Shown: positions 14,198 to 21,650 of the stretch, piece by piece
Position numbering within the stretch: position 1 is the stretch's first letter
How the letters are laid out: the number at the start of each line of letters is the position of its first letter
NCBI GenBank assembly: GCA_026709625.1
Contig: JAPOSR010000067.1
Location: 1-37,359, forward strand
Length of the DNA stretch: 37,359 nt
Reading direction: 5' to 3'
Source: Chloroflexota bacterium
Lineage (GTDB): Bacteria > Chloroflexota > Anaerolineae > Aggregatilineales > Phototrophicaceae
Notes under the pieces: generated by a model
Told to the model about the DNA's origin: nothing
The model's input: only the letters and a program-made list of their open reading frames with translations
The model's database searches: none
Translations under genes and position numbers: made by a program

Positions 14198-15868
14198 CTA
14201 CCTCGCCTCAAACAACCCCGGAAACTTCTCCATAGCGCTCATGACCGCCATTCCCGCCGTGTGCCCCAAGCCGCAGATGCTGGCTTCTGTCATCGTCATG
14301 CCGATATCTTGCAGCCGTTCGCGGTCGCCCGCCAGCGGCGCATCTAGCCGCTGCAATATCTCGACTTGACGCTGGGTGCCGAGCTGGCAAGGGAAGCATT
14401 TGCCACAGCTTTCGTGTTGGAAAAAGCGCCCCAGCCTCAGCAGCATATCGCGCAGGTCGACCGTGTCGTTGAAGACCATGATCGCGCCCGAGCCGAAGGT
14501 GCTGCCCGCTGCGCGCAGGTCTTCGAAGGTCAGCGGCACATCAATCTCATCCGGCAGCAAGAAAGTGCCCGCCGCGCCACCCATCAACACCGCCTGCAAC
14601 TGCCCGGTCACGCCGCCACACTGCCCTGCCAAGAAGTCGCGCAAGCTGATGCCTGGCGCAATCTCATAGACGCCCGGCCGCGCCACATGCCCGCTCACCG
14701 AGACCAGCTTGGGTCCCGCGCTGCCGGCTGTGCCAATGCCGCGAAACCACGCTGCTCCCCGCGTGATGATGGGCGGCACAGCGCAAAGCGTCTCGACATT
14801 GTTGACAGCGGTGGGCTTGCCAAACAAACCATAGGTGGTCGGGTACGGCGGCTTCATGCGGGGGAAGCCGCGCTTGCCTTCTATGGCTTCGAAGAGCGCC
14901 GTCTCTTCGCCACAGATGTAAGCGCCTGCTCCGCGCCGCACTTCGATCATCAAGCCATCCAGCAAGCCCGCTCCCGCCGCTTCGGCGATGGCGTCGCGCA
15001 GGATCTGCGTGGCTTTTGGGTATTCGCCGCGGATGAAGATGATGGCGTGGTTCGTGCCCACAGCATAAGCCGCCAGCGCGATGCCTTCCAGCAGCAAATG
15101 CGGACGATGCTCCATCAGCACGCGGTCTTTGAATGTGCCTGGTTCGCTTTCGTCGGCGTTGCAGACGACATATTTGGGCGCGCCGGCTGCTGCGCGGGTG
15201 AACTTCCATTTCAGCCCGGTGGGGAAAGCCGCGCCGCCGCGACCGATCAAGCCCGAAGCCTCAATCTCGGCGATAACCTGGTCGCTGGTCATGGCGCGCG
15301 CTTTTTGCAGCCCTGCGTAATCGCCGTGCTCGGCCAGGCTTTGTGGGGCGCTGGTCAGACCCCCAGCCAGCAAGACCGAGTTCGCATCGCCGGCGGGGGT
15401 GAAATAGTCGCCCGCCCAGCCGTCCAGCAGCGAAGCGACAGTCGCCTGCGACCAGGCGCGGTCGGGTTCGCCACGCGCGCTGACCAAGGCGGCCGGCGCA
15501 AGGTCACACAGACCCAGGCAGGGCGAATGCTCAATGGTGAATTCGCCATCGGCGGTTGTTTCATCTGGCGCGATATCCAACTGCGCGCAAAGGTCATGCA
15601 GCAGCGCATCGGCATCAGCCAGGGCGCAGACGGGGTCGGTGCAGACGCGGATGATGCGGCGGCCCGTCGGCTGGTCGTGAAAAAGCGTATAAAAGCCGAT
15701 GACGCCGAAGATGTCTGCTTCGGGGATGCGCAACGTGTGCGAAATCTGGCGCGCCTGCTCGGGGCTGATATGCCCAAAAGCCGTCTGCATATCCCACAGA
15801 ATCGGCAGCAATGCCTCGCGGCCGCGGTCCTGATAGCGCGCGCAGATATCGGCGCCATCGTCATTCAT
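14198..15868 (-). CDS. NAD-dependent formate dehydrogenase diaphorase subunit, NuoE-NuoF fusion
   Basis: Flavoprotein that passes electrons between the iron-sulfur subunit and NAD(P). 556 residues. Residues 1-150 are NuoE-like with a [2Fe-2S] ligand set C76-x4-C81 ... C117-x3-C121. Residues ~190-556 are NuoF-like: GRGGAAFPTGLKWKF (209-223) for NADH, NADESEPGTFKDR (237-249) for FMN, GAGAYICGEETAL and the [4Fe-4S] set C488-x2-C491-x2-C494 ... C532. The two are separate genes in complex I and FdsGB, so this is a fusion. The ATG at 15868 overlaps the mobA stop by four bases (ATGA). Its stop codon contributes to the ribosome site of the downstream methyltransferase. Confidence 0.95.
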   Translation of the reverse strand: MNDDGADICARYQDRGREALLPILWDMQTAFGHISPEQARQISHTLRIPEADIFGVIGFYTLFHDQPTGRRIIRVCTDPVCALADADALLHDLCAQLDIAPDETTADGEFTIEHSPCLGLCDLAPAALVSARGEPDRAWSQATVASLLDGWAGDYFTPAGDANSVLLAGGLTSAPQSLAEHGDYAGLQKARAMTSDQVIAEIEASGLIGRGGAAFPTGLKWKFTRAAAGAPKYVVCNADESEPGTFKDRVLMEHRPHLLLEGIALAAYAVGTNHAIIFIRGEYPKATQILRDAIAEAAGAGLLDGLMIEVRRGAGAYICGEETALFEAIEGKRGFPRMKPPYPTTYGLFGKPTAVNNVETLCAVPPIITRGAAWFRGIGTAGSAGPKLVSVSGHVARPGVYEIAPGISLRDFLAGQCGGVTGQLQAVLMGGAAGTFLLPDEIDVPLTFEDLRAAGSTFGSGAIMVFNDTVDLRDMLLRLGRFFQHESCGKCFPCQLGTQRQVEILQRLDAPLAGDRERLQDIGMTMTEASICGLGHTAGMAVMSAMEKFPGLFEAR

Positions 15869-16485
15869 AGCGCGGGGCCTTTCTCCATCTGTCGCTGCGC
15901 CTGCGCCAGTTCGGACGGCGTATTGAGGTTGGTGAACGATTGCGCCTGCGGGTCGATTGCGGCGTAATCGGCTTCGTCCAGATACCGCACGCGCACCGCC
16001 GGATAAAAGCCGATATTTTTCAGGCGACCCTGCAGCAAGCGCTCGCGGATGGGCGGCAAGCAGGTCTTGCGGTAGATGGCATGCAGGCTCTGCGGATAGC
16101 CAGCCACGCGCGGGGCGATGACATCGGTCTGCGCATCCAACTGACTCAACATGAAGCGCAGCAGCCGTCCATTGACAAAGGGCATATCACAGGCCAGCGT
16201 CAGCACGACTGGGCAAGTTGCGCGCAGCAATGCTGTGTAAATGCCGCCGAGCGCGCCTTTGTCGGGCAACGCATCGCCGTGCATGGGCAGCTGCAGATGG
16301 GCGTAGGCGGCGGGATTGTTGGTGATGAGCAGAGTCTCGGCTTGCCCCAGGCCAGCTGTGCGCTCAAGCAGGCGCTGGATGAGCGTTTTGCCGCCCAGCT
16401 GCGCAAATGCTTTGTCGCGCCCCATGCGCCGGCTCTGCCCACCGGCGATGATGGCGAGGGCGAATGCCTCGTAGCTTGGATTCAT
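15865..16485 (-). CDS. mobA: Molybdenum cofactor guanylyltransferase MobA
   Basis: Attaches GMP to molybdopterin to make the guanine dinucleotide cofactor that formate dehydrogenase needs (bis-MGD). 206 residues. Motifs: AIIAGGQSRRMGRDKA (11-26), the nucleotide-binding loop; DKGALGGIYTAL; CDMPFV (99-104), metal-binding Asp; and the C-terminal FTNLNTPSEL. Start ATG 16485 overlaps the HEPN gene stop by four bases (ATGA), and its own stop overlaps the NuoEF start by four bases, so it is tightly coupled inside the formate dehydrogenase operon. Confidence 0.95.
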   Translation of the reverse strand: MNPSYEAFALAIIAGGQSRRMGRDKAFAQLGGKTLIQRLLERTAGLGQAETLLITNNPAAYAHLQLPMHGDALPDKGALGGIYTALLRATCPVVLTLACDMPFVNGRLLRFMLSQLDAQTDVIAPRVAGYPQSLHAIYRKTCLPPIRERLLQGRLKNIGFYPAVRVRYLDEADYAAIDPQAQSFTNLNTPSELAQAQRQMEKGPAL

Positions 16486-16847
16486 TCCATGCGCCGCTCT
16501 TCTTCCAATTCGATTAGGCGCTCGAGTTCGATGAGCAGAACCGGAATATCTTTCTGCACGACATTCCAGACGGTGTCAGGCTCAACCCGCCAGTAGTTGT
16601 GTACCAACACATCGCGCATCGATATCATTTTCGACCACGGAATACTCGTCTGCTGTGTGCGCAATTCCTCTGAAATGCGGCTGGCGCATTCGTCGACAAG
16701 TTCTACGGCTTTCACAAGCCCGAGTTGAAAATGCCTATTCGTGTCAAGGTCATTGCGCGAATGCCCGATGGCCCCATCTCGCGCCCACTGCGCCGCGTCG
16801 CGCATGTGCAGCAAATGCAAGCGATCTCGATCACGACTCCTTCGCAT
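16482..16847 (-). CDS. HEPN-domain (HepT-like, DUF86) toxin
   Basis: Predicted RNase toxin of a HEPN/MNT toxin-antitoxin pair. 121 residues from ATG 16847; the frame is open to 16868 but the 16847 start overlaps the antitoxin end by 17 bases and has the usual DRDRLHLLHMRDAAQ beginning. The catalytic R-x4-H-x-Y motif is intact (RDVLVHNYWRVEPDTVW). A long C-terminal helix is Glu-rich (ELERLIELEEERRME). Its stop overlaps the mobA start by four bases. In characterised pairs the MNT partner neutralises HEPN by AMPylating the motif Tyr; here the partner gene looks defective. Confidence 0.88.
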   Translation of the reverse strand: MRRSRDRDRLHLLHMRDAAQWARDGAIGHSRNDLDTNRHFQLGLVKAVELVDECASRISEELRTQQTSIPWSKMISMRDVLVHNYWRVEPDTVWNVVQKDIPVLLIELERLIELEEERRME

Positions 16848-17034
16848 ATATGAGCCTCGCGCTTTCAAGGATTTCGTCTTTGATATATGGACTGAGTCCG
16901 CCAGGCGTACACAGGTCCACCTTGCGCCCCACGATGTCCTGAAAGTCCATCAGATGCCCGCCCATATCAAACAAACTGACTCGCGCTTCGGGCATATATT
17001 CGACCAGAAAATCAATGTCGCTGTCGGGGCGCAA
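16831..17034 (-). pseudogene. Truncated MNT-type nucleotidyltransferase antitoxin
   Basis: The minus strand reads RPDSDIDFLVEYMPEARVS ... IVGRKVDLCTPGGLSPYIKDEILESARLIYAKES, a typical MNT-domain C-terminal part with the metal-binding DSDID. The glycine-serine loop (FGSxARGE) that always precedes this in MntA-type proteins is missing. Upstream the frame continues as QHRRYVQKLGI joined directly to LRPDSDID, as if about eight codons were deleted in frame, and it meets a stop at about 17105 without an ATG. The only starts are non-standard (TTG 17034). It is probably inactive, or an incomplete remnant at a rearrangement point. Confidence 0.7.
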
Positions 17035-17061
17035 GATACCGAGTTTCTGTACATAGCGCCG

Positions 17062-17481
17062 ATGCTGGTTGAAACAGAGATCGAAAATGCACAGACTTTT
17101 GCTCTAAATTGGGCGGAAGACTTAGAGCTAAACGCTGCATTGGCTGATTTCATGCGTATACGGTTCCCCGACAGTTGCGTCAAAGCTGACGTTAGTCCTT
17201 ACAGATCAGGTGAAATGTGCTTCTGGCACACCGCACAGTTAGCCGGTGGATTCTGTATGCTTGTCATCGCACCAGAGATAACGATTAAAGTGATGGTAAT
17301 CCACCAAAGTCCTGATGGGCATGTCGGATTTAGAACAGATATGGCTGGGCGTAGCCGTGAGCATTGGGCAATCATGAAGCTGAACAACCCAGGCAGTTAT
17401 TCGGTTTGGTCTCTTTACGGAGAAGACTATACTGTAGCAAAGTTGGGTTCCTTCGACATATCAGAAGGTGATTGCTCCTAG
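17062..17481 (+). CDS. Hypothetical protein, possibly 5'-truncated
   Basis: Not recognised. The plus-strand frame is open from 16741 to 17481, but its first ~100 codons are antisense to the HEPN/MNT genes and look non-coding. From about 17035 the translation becomes protein-like (TEFLYIAPMLVETEIENAQTF ..., APEITIKVMVIHQSPDGHVGF, WSLYGEDYTVAKLGSFDISEG). ATG 17062 is the first start there, without a clear ribosome site. The stretch is richer in A+T than flanking genes. It may be the 3' part of a gene whose 5' end was lost when it was joined to the MNT remnant. It is on the opposite strand to the surrounding operon. Confidence 0.4.
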   Translation: MLVETEIENAQTFALNWAEDLELNAALADFMRIRFPDSCVKADVSPYRSGEMCFWHTAQLAGGFCMLVIAPEITIKVMVIHQSPDGHVGFRTDMAGRSREHWAIMKLNNPGSYSVWSLYGEDYTVAKLGSFDISEGDCS

Positions 17482-17563
17482 GTTTCTGCTCAATTCAGAA
17501 ATTACAATAGCAGAGATGGTGGCAAATCCTTGAGAGTTGCCGCCGATTGGATCAAAGCCGTCT

Positions 17564-19705
17564 CTAATGCACATAGCGCAGCGGGTCTTTGATCGCGCCT
17601 TGCTCTTCCAGCGCTGCGCCAGCCCGCGCCAGCTTTTCCAGCTTGACTGCCGCCATCTTGAAATCGGGGATTTTGGCGCGCGGGTCGACCCTGTCCAGCG
17701 TCAGCAGGTTGGCCGCCGCCTCGACGAAGTGAAATGGCAAAAAGACCGTGCCGGTTGGCGAGCGCCCTGTGACCATCACCTGGCATTCGACGCTGCCGCG
17801 CCGCGATGTAATGCGCAGCCAGTCGCCCGAGACCACTTGCAGCGCGCCAGCATCGCGCGGGTGCATCTCTACGACAGGGATGGGGAAGACGTCTTCCAGC
17901 CGCGAGCTGCGCGTCATCGTGCCGCCATGCCAATGGAACAGCACGCGCCCGGTCGTCAGATGCCAGGGATAGTCGTCATCGGGGGTTTCGCTGTCTGTCC
18001 CATACGCCAGCTCCCAGAATTTGCCTTTGCCGCGCGGGAAGCCATCTTCAAAGAGGTAGGGCGTGCCAGGATGCTCGGCGCTGGGGCAGGGCCAATGCAC
18101 ACCGCCTGCTTCATCCAGCCGCGCATAGGTGATGCCGGCGAAATCGGGCGTGAGGCGGCGCATCTCTTCCCAGATTGCTTCGGCATCTGCATAGTCGAAG
18201 CCAGCGCTGGTTTCGATGCCCAGCTGCGTTTCCATGCGTTTTGCCAGCGCGCAGATAATCTGCCAATCGGGCAGTGATTTCCCCACCGCGGGCAAGACCT
18301 GCCGCACTCGCTGTACGCGCCGATCGCTGTTGGTGAATGTGCCGTCTTTTTCGGCAAAGCTGGCTGAAGGCAAGACCACATCCGCCATCTCGCCGGTTTC
18401 GTTCATGAAGATATCGATGCAGACCAGCAGGTCGAGCGCTTCCAGGGCGTGCTGCGCGTGCGAGAGGTTGGGCTCGCTCATCATCGGGTTTTCGCCCATG
18501 ACGATCATGGCTTTAATCTGCCCCAACAGCGCGCCATCGACCATTTCGGTCACGGTCAAGCCAGGCGCGGGGTTCAGATGGGCGCGCCATTCCGCTTCGA
18601 ACTTGCCGCGAATGACAGGATCGGCGACAGGTTGATACGCTGTGAATACATTGGGCAAGCCGCCACTATCGCTGCAGCCTTGCACATTGTTTTGCCCGCG
18701 CAGGGGGTTTAGCCCGGTGCCGGGTTTTCCGACATGGCCGCACATCAGCGCCAGATTGGTCAGCGACAGGGCATTGTCTGTGCCATGTGTGCTCTGGCTG
18801 ATGCCCATACCCCAATAAAAGGCGGCGCGCTCGGCAGTGGCGTACAGGCGCGCGGCGCGGCGGATGTCATCGGCTGGCACGCCGCTGATCTGCTCGGCCC
18901 ATTCGGGCGTGCAGCGCTCCAGCGACTCGATGTAGTCTTTGAATCCCTCGGTGCGCGCTTCGATAAAGGCTGGGTTGAAGAGCGTTTCGCTGACGATGAC
19001 ATGAGCCATCGCCTGGAAAACGGCCACATCTGTGCCGGGCTTTTGACGCAGCCACAACGTTGCAAAGTCGGTCAGCTCGATCTGGCGCGGGTCGATGACG
19101 ATGAGCTTCGCGCCGTTTTTGCGCACCGCCTTCTTCAAAAACAAGCTGATGACCGGGTGCGTCTCGGTGGTGTTGCTGCCGGTGACGATGAAGGTATCCA
19201 GGTTTTCCATCTCGGCGATGCTGTTGCTCATGGCGCTCGAGCCGATCGCCAACTGCAAGCCCGTGACGCTGCCGGCATGACAAAGGCGCGCGCAATGATC
19301 GATATTGTTGGTGCCCAAAACCGCCCGCACCCACTTTTGAAAAACAAAATTATCTTCGTTGGTGGCTTTGGCGCAGGCATAGGTGGCGATGCTGTCGCCG
19401 CCATGCTCGCGAACGAGGCGCGCAAGCCGTTGGCTGATGAAATCCAGCGCTTCGCCCCAGCTGGCTGGACGAAAAACGCCGGGCTCGCCAGCGCGGATGA
19501 GTGGCGTCTGCAAGCGGCGCGGGTGAGTGGCAAAGTCCAGCCCAAAGCGGCCTTTCACACAGAGATTGCCATAATTCGGCGCGGCATCGAATGGCGCTTC
19601 GACGTGGTAAATCTGGCCCTGCGCGATATGCAGCTTCATCTGGCAGCCAACGCCGCAATACGGGCAGGTCGTGCGAACAGTCGAATCGGGATGGAGTGAT
19701 AGCAT
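17564..19705 (-). CDS. fdhA: Formate dehydrogenase catalytic subunit (Mo/W-bis-MGD, Cys type)
   Basis: Oxidises formate to CO2 (or the reverse) at a molybdenum or tungsten centre. 713 residues from ATG 19705, with GGAGG six bases upstream. The N-terminal [4Fe-4S] set is C14-x2-C17-x3-C21-x27-C49. Cys142-His143 in DHCARLCHAGSV occupies the place of Sec140-His141 in E. coli FdhF, so it is the Cys form and needs no Sec insertion. Further motifs: ETHPVISLFLKKAV, YWGMGISQSTHGTDN, GLNPLRGQNNVQGCSD, MGENPMMSEPN, LPSASFAEKDGTFTNSDRRVQ and TGRVLFHWHGGTMTR (the C-terminal MGD-binding domain). It lacks the N-terminal ferredoxin extension of FdsA; that module is the separate gene at 11168. First gene of the operon. 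Confidence 0.95.
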   Translation of the reverse strand: MLSLHPDSTVRTTCPYCGVGCQMKLHIAQGQIYHVEAPFDAAPNYGNLCVKGRFGLDFATHPRRLQTPLIRAGEPGVFRPASWGEALDFISQRLARLVREHGGDSIATYACAKATNEDNFVFQKWVRAVLGTNNIDHCARLCHAGSVTGLQLAIGSSAMSNSIAEMENLDTFIVTGSNTTETHPVISLFLKKAVRKNGAKLIVIDPRQIELTDFATLWLRQKPGTDVAVFQAMAHVIVSETLFNPAFIEARTEGFKDYIESLERCTPEWAEQISGVPADDIRRAARLYATAERAAFYWGMGISQSTHGTDNALSLTNLALMCGHVGKPGTGLNPLRGQNNVQGCSDSGGLPNVFTAYQPVADPVIRGKFEAEWRAHLNPAPGLTVTEMVDGALLGQIKAMIVMGENPMMSEPNLSHAQHALEALDLLVCIDIFMNETGEMADVVLPSASFAEKDGTFTNSDRRVQRVRQVLPAVGKSLPDWQIICALAKRMETQLGIETSAGFDYADAEAIWEEMRRLTPDFAGITYARLDEAGGVHWPCPSAEHPGTPYLFEDGFPRGKGKFWELAYGTDSETPDDDYPWHLTTGRVLFHWHGGTMTRSSRLEDVFPIPVVEMHPRDAGALQVVSGDWLRITSRRGSVECQVMVTGRSPTGTVFLPFHFVEAAANLLTLDRVDPRAKIPDFKMAAVKLEKLARAGAALEEQGAIKDPLRYVH

Positions 19706-19723
19706 ACGATGCCTCCTCTGCCA

Positions 19724-19753
19724 ATTATAATGCGCCAAATGGCAGGCTGGCAA
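19724..19753 (-). promoter_or_regulatory. Probable sigma-70 promoter of the formate dehydrogenase operon
   Basis: On the minus strand, -35 TTGCCA (19748-19753), an 18-bp spacer and a perfect -10 TATAAT (19724-19729). The -10 ends 18 bases before the fdhA ATG, so the transcript leader would be only about 12 bases, just enough for the GGAGG site at 19712-19716. Confidence 0.65.
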
Positions 19754-19780
19754 CACGGTCGGCGCTGGGCTTCGCCTCGG

Positions 19781-19808
19781 TTGCAGCGTGTTGCCTGTGT
19801 GATATACT
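19781..19808 (+). promoter_or_regulatory. Probable sigma-70 promoter of the Uma2 gene
   Basis: TTGCAG (19781-19786), a 16-bp spacer and TATACT (19803-19808). It lies 32 bases before the ATG at 19841 and is divergent from the fdhA promoter. Confidence 0.55.
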
Positions 19809-19840
19809 TAAGATTGATGATCCTGCCGAAAGGTCACTCC

Positions 19841-20446
19841 ATGTCCGCCGATACGCTGTTGAGAGAAGCGCCCGCCCCTGCCTCCGCCCGCGAGCATGAC
19901 TTCGTGTCGCTTGAACAATACTTCGAAATCGCCGCCGCTAGCGACTTGAAAATCGAATACCTGGACGGAGAGCTTTTCTTTATGGATGGAGTGAGATACG
20001 AACATGGCGCGATACAAATGCACATTGGCGGACTTCTGTATATGCAGCTCGCGCATCCTGAGTATCAATTGCTCAGCAGCAGTGTCAGCATCCGCGCCCG
20101 CCAGTCCGCCTACTTCTTCCCGGATCTGACCGTTGTCCGCGGCAAAGCCCGCTTCGCGCTCGGCCGGAACGACCTGCTCAATCCCGTTTTGGTGGTCGAA
20201 GTCTTGTCGCCATCGACGCGCAATCACGATCTGGTCGACAAGCTGCCCGTCTACCAAGCCATGCCCAGCCTGGAGCATATCCTCATCATTGAGCAAGCCC
20301 GCCCGCATATCGCCCATCACAGCCGCGCTGGCGACGCCTGGACATTGCGGCAATACAGCGAGCTTGACGATGTCGCGCCGCTGGACAGCCTGGCTGCTTC
20401 CTTATCGCTGGCTCAGGTCTATCGCGGCATTGATTTTCCCGCATAA
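19841..20446 (+). CDS. Uma2 family protein (DUF820, PD-(D/E)XK nuclease fold)
   Basis: Predicted restriction-endonuclease-fold protein of unknown role; the family is strongly expanded in Cyanobacteria and Chloroflexota. 201 residues from ATG 19841, with AAAGG eight bases upstream. Motifs: KIEYLDGELFFM (37-48), FFPDLTVVRGKA with Asp95, NPVLVVEVLSPST with Glu120, DLVDKLPVYQAMPSLEHILII with Lys134: the expected D ... ExL ... K active-site pattern is intact. It is divergent from fdhA; the frame is open to 19709 upstream, but the promoter elements and ribosome site favour the later start. Confidence 0.9.
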   Translation: MSADTLLREAPAPASAREHDFVSLEQYFEIAAASDLKIEYLDGELFFMDGVRYEHGAIQMHIGGLLYMQLAHPEYQLLSSSVSIRARQSAYFFPDLTVVRGKARFALGRNDLLNPVLVVEVLSPSTRNHDLVDKLPVYQAMPSLEHILIIEQARPHIAHHSRAGDAWTLRQYSELDDVAPLDSLAASLSLAQVYRGIDFPA

Positions 20447-20552
20447 CTGAGGAGCGTTCCAGCGAATTGTTGTTTAGGTTTGGCGCTGACGCACGAGCTC
20501 AGGTTTTGTTACCGGTCCCGCGTCTTCCAAATGCCAATGCTAAAGAGCCAAC

Positions 20553-21650
20553 ATGATTCCATTCAACCAGCTCAAGCCGCTGCACGACTATCTCGCCGAC
20601 GAAATAAACGCTGCTCTGCTGCGCGTCGCGGTGAGTGGCTGGTACATCCTTGGTCCCGAGGTGGCCGCATTTGAGCGTGAGTTTGCCGCTTATCATGGAG
20701 TCCGGCACGCGGTGGGAGTCGCCACGGGCACTGATGCCATCGAGCTGGCGCTGCGAGCGGGCGAGGTCGGCAAAGGCGACGAGGTCATCACTGTGGCGCA
20801 TACCGCCCTGGCCACTGTCGCGGCTATCGAAGCGACTGGTGCCGCGCCCGTATTGGCTGATATTGATTCTGAAACTTTCACCCTGTGCCCCGATGCGGCG
20901 CGCGCAGCCATCACCCGGCGCACACGCGCCATTGTCGCTGTGCATTTGTATGGCGGGGCTGCGGATATGGATTCACTCCGGGCTTTGGCGCAGAAACATG
21001 ACCTGCTGCTCATTGAAGATTGCGCCCAGGCTCATGGCGCGTTGTACCGGGGACGCAAGCTCGGCACCTTGGGCAGCCTGGGCGCGTTCAGCTTTTATCC
21101 GACCAAAAATATGGGTGCGTATGGCGATGGCGGCGCGGTCATCACCAATGATGACGCCCTGGCCGACAAACTGCGCAAGCTGCGCAACTATGGGCAGAGC
21201 AGTCGGTATCGGCATCAGTCGCGCGGCACCAACAGCCGGCTAGACGAGATGCAAGCGGCGGTCTTGCGCGTCAAGCTGGCGCATTTGGATGACTTGAACC
21301 AGCGCAGACGCGATATCGCCGCCATTTACGAGGCGAACTTGACTGGCGTGCGCAAGCCAGGCGTCCGCGCCGACTGCCAGCATGTCTATCATCTCTATGT
21401 CATCCGCGACGCCCGACGCGACCAACTAATGGCTGATTTGCAAGAGCGCGGCATCGGCAGCTTGATTCACTATCCCGTGCCCGTGCATCTGCAAGAGTCG
21501 CACCGCGACTTGGGCTTGGGCGCAGGCAGCCTGCCACACACCGAGCGCGCCGCCCGCGAGATCTTGTCGCTGCCGCTGTATATCGGCTTGCGCGATGACG
21601 CTGCGCTGCGCGTATGCGAGGCCGTCGGGCATCTGCGAGGGGCATTGTGA
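20553..21650 (+). CDS. DegT/DnrJ/EryC1 family sugar aminotransferase
   Basis: PLP enzyme that aminates a keto-sugar nucleotide, giving an amino sugar for a surface glycan. 365 residues, full length. Lys185 in SFYPTKNMGAYGDGGA is the Schiff-base residue; EDCAQAHGA (155-163) holds the PLP-binding Asp. SSRYRHQSRGTNSRLDEMQAAVL is a typical segment of 3-amino-sugar members such as QdtB/FdtB, but the precise sugar cannot be read from sequence. First of five overlapping genes; it ends in a GTGA overlap with the epimerase gene. About 105 bp separates it from the Uma2 gene; no strong promoter is seen there. Confidence 0.92.
   Translation: MIPFNQLKPLHDYLADEINAALLRVAVSGWYILGPEVAAFEREFAAYHGVRHAVGVATGTDAIELALRAGEVGKGDEVITVAHTALATVAAIEATGAAPVLADIDSETFTLCPDAARAAITRRTRAIVAVHLYGGAADMDSLRALAQKHDLLLIEDCAQAHGALYRGRKLGTLGSLGAFSFYPTKNMGAYGDGGAVITNDDALADKLRKLRNYGQSSRYRHQSRGTNSRLDEMQAAVLRVKLAHLDDLNQRRRDIAAIYEANLTGVRKPGVRADCQHVYHLYVIRDARRDQLMADLQERGIGSLIHYPVPVHLQESHRDLGLGAGSLPHTERAAREILSLPLYIGLRDDAALRVCEAVGHLRGAL

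Noticed and set aside
14366..15967. Long plus-strand open frame opposite the NuoEF fusion
   Set aside because: It is the antisense of a gene with complete NuoE and NuoF motifs; its translation is low-complexity and has no family motif. GC-rich DNA gives such shadows.
16741..17061. N-terminal part of a 246-codon plus-strand protein
   Set aside because: This part is antisense to HEPN and MNT coding sequence and reads like non-coding translation; only the region after about 17035 looks protein-like.
17564..19705. Selenocysteine insertion in formate dehydrogenase
   Set aside because: The active-site position is a Cys codon (Cys142); there is no in-frame TGA.
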